From assembly GCF_020991085.1 (NCBI RefSeq), contig NZ_CP087719.1, positions 2,562,001 through 2,626,000 on the forward strand: a stretch of 64,000 nt of DNA, in the 5' to 3' direction. Below the pieces are notes generated by a model. That model worked only from the letters and a program-made list of their open reading frames with translations, searched no databases and was not told where the DNA came from. Origin of the DNA: Roseomonas sp. OT10. Lineage in GTDB: Bacteria > Pseudomonadota > Alphaproteobacteria > Acetobacterales > Acetobacteraceae. The stretch's first letter is position 1. Every line of letters begins with the position of its first letter. Made by a program: the position numbers and the translations under genes. Of this stretch, positions 52,284 to 60,753 are shown in pieces.

Positions 52284-53123
52284 GTGGCGGATGGGGAAAT
52301 TTGTTACGATTCCAGACATATATCGCTGGATGACCTGGTACGCCGCCGACTCCAGCAATGGCCGCAACGGCCGCCGGGCGCGGCCACGACCTTCAAGCAA
52401 CCGGGCACCTGGCTGCGCGGCCGCCCCGGCGACCCGGCGACGGCCGGCCAGCCCTTCCTCAAGCTGCCTGGCGCCAGCCGCCTCAGGACACTGCCGGACG
52501 GGCTGTGGCTGCATGTCTCCCCCGACCCGGCCGATCCCTATGTCGACATCCTGTGCATCGAGGCCTGCTCCTCGCTGCAGAACCTGCTGGACAAGCGCTC
52601 CCGCTTCGCGCCCTCCACGACCTCGCTGCTGGTGGTCTGCCCCGTGGGCTGGCTGCTGGCGCCGGTCCAGCCCGGCGACCCGACCCCGCGCTGGAAGCTG
52701 ATGCGGCTGCTTCGGCAGGAACCCACGGAGAACCTCACCCTGCCGGTGCGGGACGTCCGGGTCCTGTTCGGCCTGAAGTCGCGCCATTACGAAGGCTTTG
52801 CCCTGCACCAGACGCCGCAGGCCCACGAATACTTCTGCCCGATGGACGCCCTGACGGCCGAGGACGGGCAGCACAACCCGGCGATGCAGGCGCTGATCGC
52901 CCGTGCCAGCGCCAGCGCCAACTTCATGCACCTGCCGCATTCGGGCCCGGGGAAGGCCAAGCCGCCGGTGGACCACGCCGCCATCGTGGCGTCGCCCCTC
53001 CTCGTCGCGCATGCCCTGGCCGCACCGGCCGCCGCTGACCCGGCTGCCCCCCCGGCCTGCCCCGCCCTGCCCCTCCCAGCCATCCCGCAGCGCGGCGCGC
53101 GGCTGCCCCCGGCCACCGCCTGA
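52284..53123 (+). CDS. Protein of unknown function behind an AT-rich region
   Basis: 279 residues from GTG 52284. I do not recognise the family. No signal peptide or membrane helix is visible, so it is probably cytoplasmic. Residues about 1-200 look like a folded domain: ICYDSRHISLDDLVRRRLQQ, WLRGRPGD, PYVDILCIEACSSLQNLLDK, SRFAPSTTSLLVVCPVGWLL and LPVRDVRVLFGLKSRHYEGF, then the Cys-containing AHEYFCPMDALTAE. Acidic residues next to hydrophobic strands (VDILCIEA) could suggest a nuclease-like core, but that is speculation. The last 60 residues are Pro/Ala-rich. It stands alone between the gltA terminator and an iron ABC operon. Confidence 0.65.
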   Translation: MADGEICYDSRHISLDDLVRRRLQQWPQRPPGAATTFKQPGTWLRGRPGDPATAGQPFLKLPGASRLRTLPDGLWLHVSPDPADPYVDILCIEACSSLQNLLDKRSRFAPSTTSLLVVCPVGWLLAPVQPGDPTPRWKLMRLLRQEPTENLTLPVRDVRVLFGLKSRHYEGFALHQTPQAHEYFCPMDALTAEDGQHNPAMQALIARASASANFMHLPHSGPGKAKPPVDHAAIVASPLLVAHALAAPAAADPAAPPACPALPLPAIPQRGARLPPATA

Positions 53124-53239
53124 CGCGGCGGGAGCGCCACGGCGCGGTCAGGCGTCACGCAGTCTTCATCGAACCCCTCTTCCCAGCCCCTTCGCCGGGC
53201 GCCATCACACCGCGCCAGCCAACCGGGAACGGGACCACG

Positions 53240-54265
53240 ATGATGCGCCGCGCCATGCTGCTGGGAGCCGCCGCCTGCCTCGCCGCGGCCACCCTCCCTG
53301 CCGCCTCCCATGCGCAGGGAAGCGGGAGCCCGGCCGCGGGGGCGGCGCCGCTCTCCGGGACGCTGACCCTCTACACCAGCCAGCTCGAGCCCGATGCGGC
53401 GCAGACGGCCGAGGCGTTCCGCAAGCTGCATCCCGGCGTGCAGGTGGAATGGATCCGCGGCGGCACCAACCAGATCCTGCCGCGGCTGCGGGCCGAGATC
53501 GCGGCCGGCACCCCGCGCGCCGACGTGCTGCTGCTGGCCGATGCGCTGACCTTCGAGGGGCTGGCGGCCGAGGGCCGCCTGCGCGAGAGCCCGGAGGTGG
53601 CGATCGGCCGCATCCCCGCCGAGCGCCACGACCGGCGGCGGCGCTACTTCGCGACCAAGCTCATCACCACCGGCATCGCGGTGAACGCCCGCGCCCCCTT
53701 CGTCCCCGCCCGCTGGGCCGACCTGCTGCGGCCCGAGGCGAAGAACCTCGTCGCCATGCCCTCGCCCAGCGTCTCCGGCGCGGCGGCGATCCATGTCCAG
53801 TCCCTCGCGGCCGCGCCGGGGCTGGGCTGGGACTACATCGCGGCGCTGGTGAAGAACGGGCTGCAGCCGCGCGGCGGCAACGGCCAGGTGCTGCAGGCGG
53901 TGCAGACGGGCGAGCGCGCCTTCGGCATCGCCGTGGACTACCTGACCATCCGCGAGGCGGCGCGCGGCGCCCCGATCCGCTGGGTGGCGCCGGAGGAAGG
54001 GGTGAGCGCGGTGACGGAGCCGGCCGCGATCCTGTCCACCACCCGGAACGCCCCTGCCGCGATCGCCTTCGTCTCCTTCCTGCTCTCGCCCGAGGGCCAG
54101 GCGCTGGCGGCGAAGCAGGGCTTCCTGCCCGCCGATCCAGAGGTCGCGCCGCCCCCCGGCTTCCCGCCCACGGCCTCCCTCCGCATCCTGCCGCTTGACG
54201 CGGCCGCCGCCGCGGCGGAGAGCGAGGCGGCGCTGCGCCGCTTCAACACGCTGGTGGAGCCGTAA
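53240..54265 (+). CDS. Fe3+-type ABC transporter substrate-binding protein
   Basis: 341 residues. A signal peptide (MLLGAAACLAAATLPAASHAQ) leads to an FbpA/AfuA-like periplasmic binding protein: GTLTLYTSQLEPDAAQTAEA, FRKLHPGVQVEWIRGGTNQI, NLVAMPSPSVSGAAAIHVQS and TRNAPAAIAFVSFLLSPEGQ. This family binds ferric iron, or in related groups phosphonates or polyamines; the paired Tyr ligands of FbpA are not obvious, so the ligand is uncertain. The permease gene starts 25 bases downstream. Confidence 0.88.
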   Translation: MMRRAMLLGAAACLAAATLPAASHAQGSGSPAAGAAPLSGTLTLYTSQLEPDAAQTAEAFRKLHPGVQVEWIRGGTNQILPRLRAEIAAGTPRADVLLLADALTFEGLAAEGRLRESPEVAIGRIPAERHDRRRRYFATKLITTGIAVNARAPFVPARWADLLRPEAKNLVAMPSPSVSGAAAIHVQSLAAAPGLGWDYIAALVKNGLQPRGGNGQVLQAVQTGERAFGIAVDYLTIREAARGAPIRWVAPEEGVSAVTEPAAILSTTRNAPAAIAFVSFLLSPEGQALAAKQGFLPADPEVAPPPGFPPTASLRILPLDAAAAAAESEAALRRFNTLVEP

Positions 54266-54290
54266 CGGCAGGGGATCCGACGGGAGTTCG

Positions 54291-56003
54291 ATGACGGCAG
54301 GAACAGCCGCCCGGCGGGTGTCGGGTGCGGCGGCGCCGGGGCCGCGTCACTTCCCGTCCCCTTCGGTCTCCGGCGCGCTGCCGGGGCTGGCGCTGGGGGC
54401 CCTGGCCTGGCTCCTGGTGGTCGGCGCCGCCCCTCTGCTGCGCCTGCTGGCCGAGGCGTCGGGTCCCGCCCTGGCCCTGCTGCCCGCGGATGGCGCCGTC
54501 TGGCGCGCCGCCTGGCGCAGCCTGGTGGTGGCCACGGGCTCGACCCTGCTGGCCACAGCCCTGGGCGGGGCGCTCGCCTCCCTGCTGCTGCTGCGGGCGC
54601 CGCCCGCGCGGCGGGTCCTGCTCTTCCTCGCCATCCTGCCGGTGCTGGTGCCGCCGCAGGTGCTGGCGCTGGGCTTCTCCCAGGCGCTGGGCCCCTCCTC
54701 CCCCGTGCTGCTGGCCGTCGGCGTCGCGCCGCCGCTCGGCACGCCCAATCCGCTGCACGGGCCCGGGGGGATCATCCTGCTGCTGGGGCTGCAAGGGGCG
54801 CCATTGGTGCTGCTGGCCGTGGCCGCGCTGCTGCGCCGCGTTCCGGGCGAGCTGCTGACCGCCGCGCGCGGCCTCGGGGCCTCCGGGCCGGAAGCGCTGC
54901 GGCGGGCGGTCTGGCCGCTGCTCTGGCCGGGGCTGCTGGCTGGCGCGGGGCTGGCCTGGGTCGCGGCGCTCGGCAATTTCGGCATCGCCGCCCTGCTGGG
55001 CATCCCGGCGCGCTACCCCACCCTGCCGGTGCTGATCTGGCAGCGCCTGTCGGGCACCGGCGTCGGGGCGCTGGGGCAGGCGGCGGCGCTGTCGCTGCTG
55101 CTGGCCGCCCTCGCCCTGCCGGGCCTGCTGGCGCAGCGCCTCGCCACGGGGCGCGAGGGACTGCCCTCCGGCCGGCCCTTCGAGCCGCTTCCCGCCGGGC
55201 GCGGCGCGCGGCTGGGGGCGGGGCTGCTCTGGTTGGGCCTGGCCGTGGTGCTGCTGCTGCCGCTGCTGTCCCTGGCGGCGGCCTCCGCCGTCCCGGCCCT
55301 CGGGGTACCGCTGGCCGTCACCACCGTGACGCTGCGGCACTGGTCCGCCGCCTTCGCCCCCGGCTCGCAGACGCTGTCCGCCCTCGGCCACTCGCTGCTG
55401 CTGGCGGGGACGGCGGCGCTGCTGCTCGCCGTCGCCTCGCTGCCGGTGGCGCTGAGCCTGCGGGCCCGCGCCGTGCGGATCGGGGCGGTCGCCGCCGACA
55501 TGGCCTATGCCCTGCCCGGCGGCTGTACCGCCATCTCCGCCCTGCTGCTGGCGCTGGGCGTGCCGGGCGGCGGCTGGACCTACGGGACGCTGTGGCTGAT
55601 CCTCTTCGCCTACCTCGCCCGCTTCCAGGCGCTCGCGCTGCGCCCCGTCGCCGCGGCGGCCACGCGGCTGGACCCCCGGCTGGACGAGGCCGCCCGCGGC
55701 CTGGGCGCCGGGACCTGGCTGCGGTTGACCGCCATCCACCTGCCGCCCCTCGCGCCCGCCCTGGCGGCAGGCGGGATCATGGTGGCGCTGCTGGCGGTGA
55801 ACGAGGTGACGATCTCCGTGCTCCTGCACGGGCCGGGGTCGCAGACCCTCGGGGTGCTGGTGTTCAACCTGCAGGATGGCGGGCAGGGTCCGCAGGCTGC
55901 GGCGGTGTCGCTGGTGGCGCTGCTGCTGGTGGCGGGGCTGATGGGCCTGGCAACGCTCTCGGCCCGTCACCTGCCGGCGGGCACCCTGCCCTGGCGGCCC
56001 TGA
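54291..56003 (+). CDS. ABC transporter permease, fused double domain
   Basis: 570 residues from ATG 54291, with GGGAG about 6 bases upstream. Two copies of the binding-protein-dependent permease domain, each about six helices. Each has an EAA-like cytoplasmic loop that contacts the ATPase: GELLTAARGLGASGPEALRR in the first half and RLDEAARGLGAGTWLRLTAI in the second. The fused double architecture is that of Fe3+ (FbpB/SfuB) importers. It is paired with the binding protein upstream. The expected ATPase gene is not downstream; after the stop comes about 500 bases of non-coding palindromic DNA. Confidence 0.9.
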   Translation: MTAGTAARRVSGAAAPGPRHFPSPSVSGALPGLALGALAWLLVVGAAPLLRLLAEASGPALALLPADGAVWRAAWRSLVVATGSTLLATALGGALASLLLLRAPPARRVLLFLAILPVLVPPQVLALGFSQALGPSSPVLLAVGVAPPLGTPNPLHGPGGIILLLGLQGAPLVLLAVAALLRRVPGELLTAARGLGASGPEALRRAVWPLLWPGLLAGAGLAWVAALGNFGIAALLGIPARYPTLPVLIWQRLSGTGVGALGQAAALSLLLAALALPGLLAQRLATGREGLPSGRPFEPLPAGRGARLGAGLLWLGLAVVLLLPLLSLAAASAVPALGVPLAVTTVTLRHWSAAFAPGSQTLSALGHSLLLAGTAALLLAVASLPVALSLRARAVRIGAVAADMAYALPGGCTAISALLLALGVPGGGWTYGTLWLILFAYLARFQALALRPVAAAATRLDPRLDEAARGLGAGTWLRLTAIHLPPLAPALAAGGIMVALLAVNEVTISVLLHGPGSQTLGVLVFNLQDGGQGPQAAAVSLVALLLVAGLMGLATLSARHLPAGTLPWRP

Positions 56004-56052
56004 TACGGATGGCAGGATGCCTTGAGCCATGCCGGCGTGGCACCCGTGGCCC

Positions 56053-56077
56053 GGGGGCAAGGCTCTGCCTCGCCCCC
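56053..56077. repeat. Stem-loop 1 of the palindromic interval
   Basis: GGGGGCAAGGC and GCCTCGCCCCC pair over 11 positions with one mismatch around the loop TCT, 50 bases after the permease stop. It may double as its terminator. Confidence 0.6.
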
Positions 56078-56155
56078 GATACCCCCACTCCGCCAGGAGC
56101 AGAGCCCCTGGACCCGAGGAGCGCTGCCGCGCGGATGGCCGCGACGGGATCGAGG

Positions 56156-56180
56156 CGCCGAGGAGCATGGCTCCTCGGCG
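56156..56180. repeat. Stem-loop 2 of the palindromic interval
   Basis: A perfect 11-bp inverted repeat (CGCCGAGGAGC / GCTCCTCGGCG) around the three-base loop ATG. Confidence 0.7.
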
Positions 56181-56337
56181 GGTACGGCCGCAGCGTGCGC
56201 TGACGCCTTCTGAGCTTTTTCAGAGTCCCGCCTGTCCGCGCTCTCCCTGGAATCAGCCCGGAGGCTGACGCCCACCACCCCGAGCCAACTCCCAGCGGGG
56301 ACCGGGGCCCGCTTGTGGCCCCGGCAGGGGAGGGTCT

Positions 56338-56360
56338 GGGAGGGGACGGCGTCCCCTCCC
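56338..56360. repeat. Stem-loop 3 of the palindromic interval
   Basis: A perfect 10-bp inverted repeat (GGGAGGGGAC / GTCCCCTCCC) around the loop GGC. It lies about 140 bases downstream of the htpX stop and could terminate htpX. Confidence 0.7.
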
Positions 56361-56501
56361 GGTCCACCGCCGGAACACGGCAGCACGACGGGTCAGGTCC
56401 TCCCACCGTCGGTTGAGATGACGCCACCGCACGGGGCATCGCGCCCCACAGCAATGGGGTGGCCGGCGCCCGGCCTCCCCGGCCCGGCGGGCCGGCGGGG
56501 C

Positions 56502-57680
56502 TCAGCCCCCGCCGGACGGAGACGCGGGCGGGGGCGGGGATGCGCCCCAGGGGCTGGGACGGCGCGGCGGCAGGGTGGCGTCGGCATCGACGGCCCCGTG
56601 CGGATCGCCGGCCAGCGGCCCCCAGACTCCCCCCATGGCCCCGGGAAGCGGGCCCCAGGGTGAGGGCGTGGCCCCCGGCTGCTCCGCCCCTGCCGGTGCG
56701 GGCGGGGCGGCCGGTTCCGGCAGCGGCCCGGGGTCATGACCGCCGGCATAGCGCACCAGCGCGGCGATGCGGTCCTCCAGCGGGGGATGGGTCGCCTCCC
56801 ACCAGCGTGGCGAGACCCCCTTCTCGTCGTCGAGGAACATGGCCCGCACCTGCGCGGGCACGCCGGGCATGTCCGAATGTCCCGACACCTTGCGCAGCGC
56901 GGTGATCATCGCGTCCGCATCCTGGGTCAGCTCCACCGAGCCGGCATCGGCCAGGAACTCGCGGTTGCGCGACAGGGCGAGGCGCAGCGCCCCGGCCAGC
57001 CCCCAGGCCAGCGCCGCGATCAGCAGCGCGAGCAGCGCCAGCCAGCCGGCACCGCCGCTGCCGCCGTTGCGCCGGGAGGAGGAGCCGAAGCGCACGCCGC
57101 GCAGCAGAAGCTCGGCGGTCAGGCTGATGATGCCGGCGAAGACGGCGGCGACGACCGCCAGCCGCGCGTCGCCGTTTCGGATATGCGTCAGCTCGTGCGC
57201 CAGCACGGCCGCCAGTTCGCGGTCGTCCAGCGCGTCGGCCAGCCCACGCGTGACGGTCACCGCGCCCCGGTCGCGGCGCAGCCCACTGGCAAAGGCGTTG
57301 CGCGCCTCCGTCTCGATCACGGCGAGGCGCGGCATCGGCAGGCCGCGCGCGATGCACAGGTTCTCCAGCGTGTTCCACAGCCGCGGCTCATCCTGCCGCG
57401 TGACCGGATGCGCGCCGGTCACGAGGTCCAGGATCTTCTGGTTCGCCCACCACGCGACGAGGAACCAGAGGCCCGCGACGACGAGGCCGAAGGCGAGGTA
57501 GCCCGGCCAGGCCGCCAGGGCCGCGCGGAAGCCGTGCGCGACGCCGCGGCGATCGTCGGCCGCGCCCATCAGCGCGACCGCGAAGGCCAGCATGGCCAGC
57601 AGGAAGGGAAAGCCCGCGAGCAGCAGGATCGACCGGAGACCGTTGTTCCAGATGTAGGTCTTCAGGCCGACCGCGCGCAT
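56502..57680 (-). CDS. htpX: HtpX-like M48 membrane metallopeptidase
   Basis: 392 residues. Two N-terminal membrane helices (about residues 15-40 and 60-80) are followed by the zinc site HELTH at 162-166 in LAAVLAHELTHIRNGDARL. Further helices (about 172-190 and 213-235) follow, and the third zinc ligand Glu lies in NREFLADAGSVELT. It degrades damaged membrane proteins. The last 85 residues are a Pro/Gly-rich tail (WGPLPGAMGGVWGPLAGDP) that is not in E. coli HtpX. It starts 4 bases after the lemA stop; lemA-htpX pairs are frequent in bacteria. Confidence 0.92.
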   Translation of the reverse strand: MRAVGLKTYIWNNGLRSILLLAGFPFLLAMLAFAVALMGAADDRRGVAHGFRAALAAWPGYLAFGLVVAGLWFLVAWWANQKILDLVTGAHPVTRQDEPRLWNTLENLCIARGLPMPRLAVIETEARNAFASGLRRDRGAVTVTRGLADALDDRELAAVLAHELTHIRNGDARLAVVAAVFAGIISLTAELLLRGVRFGSSSRRNGGSGGAGWLALLALLIAALAWGLAGALRLALSRNREFLADAGSVELTQDADAMITALRKVSGHSDMPGVPAQVRAMFLDDEKGVSPRWWEATHPPLEDRIAALVRYAGGHDPGPLPEPAAPPAPAGAEQPGATPSPWGPLPGAMGGVWGPLAGDPHGAVDADATLPPRRPSPWGASPPPPASPSGGG

Positions 57681-57684
57681 GGGA

Positions 57685-58254
57685 TCAGAACTTCACCGCC
57701 GGCGCCGCCTGCACCGCGGCCATCTCCGCCTCGGGCAGCTCGAAGAAGCCGCGCGGCTGGAAGCCCATCGCGCCGGCGAAGAAGGCCGCCGGGATCTGCT
57801 GGATCGCGGAGTTGTACTCGGCGACGCTGTTGTTGAAGAAGCGCCGGGCGGCGGCGATCTTGTTCTCGATGTCCGACAGCTCCGCCTGGAGCTGGAGGAA
57901 GTTCTGGTTGGCCTTCAGGTCCGGATAGGCTTCCGACAGCGCGAAGAGCTGACGCAGCGCGCCCTGGAGCTGGCCCTCGGCCGCGGCGGCGGATTGCGGG
58001 TCCCCCTGCGCGCGCAGCGCGGCGTTGCGGGCCTGGACCACCGCCTCCAGCGTGCCGCGCTCGTGCGCGGCATAGCCCTTCACCGTCTCGACCAGGTTCG
58101 GGATGAGGTCGTTGCGCTGCTTGAGCTGGACGGTGACGTCGCTCCAGGCCTGCCCCGTGGCCTGGCGCAGCGCGACCATCCGGTTGTAGCTGGCCATCAG
58201 CCAGAGCAGCAGCAGGACGATCAGGCCAAGGACGATGATGGTGGTCCAGCTCAT
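57685..58254 (-). CDS. lemA: LemA family protein
   Basis: 189 residues from ATG 58254. One N-terminal membrane helix (TTIIVLGLIVLLLLWLMASY) is followed by a helical bundle with the family features LKQRNDLIPNLVETVKGYAA, ERGTLEAVVQARNAAL, LFALSEAYPDLKANQNFLQL and ISDIENKIAAARRFFN-like sequence ending in RGFFEL. Its function is unknown, with the N-terminus outside in related proteins. It is paired with htpX, 4 bases downstream, which suggests a shared role in membrane protein quality control. Confidence 0.94.
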   Translation of the reverse strand: MSWTTIIVLGLIVLLLLWLMASYNRMVALRQATGQAWSDVTVQLKQRNDLIPNLVETVKGYAAHERGTLEAVVQARNAALRAQGDPQSAAAAEGQLQGALRQLFALSEAYPDLKANQNFLQLQAELSDIENKIAAARRFFNNSVAEYNSAIQQIPAAFFAGAMGFQPRGFFELPEAEMAAVQAAPAVKF

Positions 58255-58399
58255 GGGGCGGGCATCCGGAAAGCGGCGTGGGCGGAAGTCGGGCGGATGA
58301 TAGGCCGCGGCGCAGGAGGCCGCTTCATCCGAATGAGGGGCGGCCGGCCGCCGCGCTGCGGCGCCCGCCCCCGCGGCGTCGGGAACGCCGGGGCCGTCG

Positions 58400-60366
58400 T
58401 CACTCCGCCGCGGAGAGCAGCGCCGCCGCGCCCCGCTGCCAGGCCTCCCACGCCGCATCCGCCGCGGCCCCCGCGCGGTCGGCCTGCACGGAGGCGCGGT
58501 TCAGTGCCTGGCGCGCCTTCTCCCGGGCCGGGCCGGTGCGGTCCTCCACCGCGGCGCGGGCGCGGGTCAGCGCCGCCTCCGACGTCGCCGCCGTGCGCGC
58601 GGCGGCGCGGAAGGCCTCCAGCAGGCCGCGCTGCGCGGCCAGGCGGTCGGCGATCCGCGCCAGCCCCTCCCGGCCGGGTGCGTCCGGCGCCATGCGCTCC
58701 AGCGTGGCGCGGAGGGATTCCAGCGTGGCCGGCCCGCCCGGCAGGCGGCGCAGCTCCCGCTCCACGTCGATGCGCCGCCAGGAGAGCAGCAGCGGATCCC
58801 CCAGCCCCGGATCCCAGAGCGGCACCTCCTGGCGCTGGGCCCGCTCGAAGGGCAGGCGCAGGGTGGTCGGCCCCTCCACCACCGCCTCGTGGCGCAGTCC
58901 GAAATCCCCCTCCGCCGCCACGGCGAAGCGCGGCGTCGCGCCGGGCCGGCGCGGCAGATCGACAATCAGCCGGCCGCGCGCGCCGCGCGGATCGACGGCC
59001 AGCGCGACCTCCTCCACCCGCAGCAGGTGGACCACCACCCGGCCCGGCTGCAGTTCCGCCCGCACCGGCCGGTCCGTCGCGCCGCCGCCCGCCGTCAGCA
59101 GCACGTCGCGGTCGCGGGCGAAGGCCAGCAGGCGGGTGGCCCCCGGCGGCATGGCGCGGATCTCGGCATCGCCCAGGAAGCCGCCGGCCTCGGCACCCGA
59201 GACGCCGTAGACCGTGGCGATGCCGTCCGGCAGCGTCGAATCGCCGGCATTGGTGACGCGCACCGCCTGGAGCGGATGGCGGGCGGCAAGGTCCTGCACC
59301 CACCAGACCCGCTCGGCCGGCAGGCCGGCGTCCAGGAAGGGCAGGTTCGCCGTCTCCCCGCTGCGCAGCGTCACCGTCTCCGGCAGGGCGAAGGCGATCC
59401 GGCCGGCCGAGGCGGCGGCCAGGGCCGGGGCGGCGGCCATGGCGGGCGGGGCGGCCCCGAGGCGGTCGCGGCGCGCCTCCGCGGCGAAGGCGGGGGCCGG
59501 GGCGGGCGGCGGCGGCGGGGCCGGGCGCGCGCCGGTATCCGCCTCGACCTGCACCGCCTCCGCGACCCGGACGGGCAGTTCCGGGCGCTCGACCAGCAGG
59601 GGCGTATAGAGCGACTGGCGGTAGGCCGCGGCCTCCCCCGCCACCAGCGTCAGCCGGACGCCATCCCAGTCCGTCCCGGACCGGTTCTCCACCACCGCCC
59701 AGCCCTGCAGCCGGGCCCTGGCCTCGGCTTGGCCCATCTCCGGCACCAGCAGCCGCCACGAGGGCTTCCACAGCGGCGCGCCGGTGACGGTCGTGACGCT
59801 GACCGTGCGCACGCGGTCGGCGCGGAGCCGGATCTCCACGCGCCGCTCGCTCTCCGACTGGGCCGCGGCCAGCGCCTCGGCGGCGCGGGCGATGCGAGCG
59901 GCCAGCGCGGCATCGGCCAGCCGGGCCTCCGCCCCCTCCTCCAGCACCACGGCCGTCAGCCCGGTGGGCGTCAGCAGGGTGAGGCGCAGGCCGCCGCCCG
60001 TGGCCAGGCCCGGCACCCGGGGCAGTTCCGCCGCCTCGGCGATCCGGCCGGTGACGCCGGCGGCCGTGACCTCCTGCCCGCGCAGCGCGCCGAAGAGGCG
60101 GACGCGGTCAGCGAAATCCTCCTGGCGCAGCGGAAGCCCGCGGAAGGCCTCGGCCGCCAGGTCGCGGGCGGGCAGGCGCAGGCCGGCGACGGGTCCGGCG
60201 GGATCGGCCACCACCAGGCTCTTCAGCAGGTCGTCCACATCCTCGGCCGGGACGCGCAGGGTGTCTGCGCGAGCCCCGCGGAGGAGAGGGTCACCGCCCG
60301 CACCGGTAGCTCCGCGGCCACGGCCGGCCCGGCCAGCAGGAGGAGCAGCGGCAGCATGGGACGCAT
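58400..60366 (-). pseudogene. DUF4139-domain protein with a frameshift near the 5' end
   Basis: The signal peptide and first strand (MRPMLPLLLLLAGPAVAAEL then PVRAVTLSSAGLAQ) read from ATG 60366 in one frame and then run into nonsense. The rest of the family is in another frame from about 60270 down to 58400: VPAEDVDDLLKSLVVADP, WKPSWRLLVPEMGQAEARAR, VVENRSGTDWDGVRLTLVAG and a C-terminal helical part. The distance 58400-60366 is not a multiple of three. Compared with the family, about 15 residues seem missing at the junction, so a small deletion probably caused the shift. The remainder (about 620 codons) is intact. A sequencing error is the alternative. Confidence 0.75.
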
Positions 60367-60753
60367 GGCGGGGCCCTCTCGGTTCAGGGCCGGCCGCTGC
60401 GGGCCGGGTCGTCCGGGCGCGCGATCCTCCCCTGCTATGGCATTCGGCCGGAGCGGCGCCCTTGGCCCCCGGGGGCCGGACACGCCCTGGCGACGGGAGG
60501 GTAGAGCCGCCGGGACGGCAAGGGCCAGCCACCGGAGCGGCAGATCCCTTCGGTGCCGGGGACGTGCCGCCATCCGCGACGGTGCCGGCGCCGGCGCCAC
60601 CGGACCCCGCACAGGAACTATATTGACCGTATACTGATTAATTGTCTACGTTCCATCTGGTCGCGCAATGACGACCTCCGTGGCCAACGCGGGCGGCCAG
60701 GGACGGCCAGCGCACCGCGCGCGGATCGAGCAACACCATGGGAGGGAGGGGAC
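60367..60753. promoter_or_regulatory. Divergent intergenic region before mobA
   Basis: 387 bases between the DUF4139 gene and the flavoprotein gene. Most is GC-rich without a supportable gene. Around 60615-60650 it becomes AT-rich, with an imperfect dyad centred on GTATAC (60629-60634; flanks ATTGACC and TGATTAAT). This resembles operators of GntR-type regulators, and TATACT could be a -10 box. No regulator gene is adjacent. Confidence 0.4.

Larger units (their letters stand above)
56004..56501. other. Non-coding interval rich in palindromes
   Basis: About 500 bases between the convergent permease and htpX genes. I see no credible gene on either strand; open frames here have no ribosome site and no family-like features. 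It contains three strong stem-loops, listed separately, and GC-rich stretches with repeated GGGGAGGG-type runs. It looks like a group of REP-like elements or a decayed gene. Confidence 0.6.

Noticed and set aside
52291-52701. Alternative frame starting MGKFVTIPDIYRWMTWYAAD for the unknown gene
   Set aside because: After about 22 residues it turns into Arg/Pro-rich nonsense, while the GTG 52284 frame stays protein-like for 200 residues.
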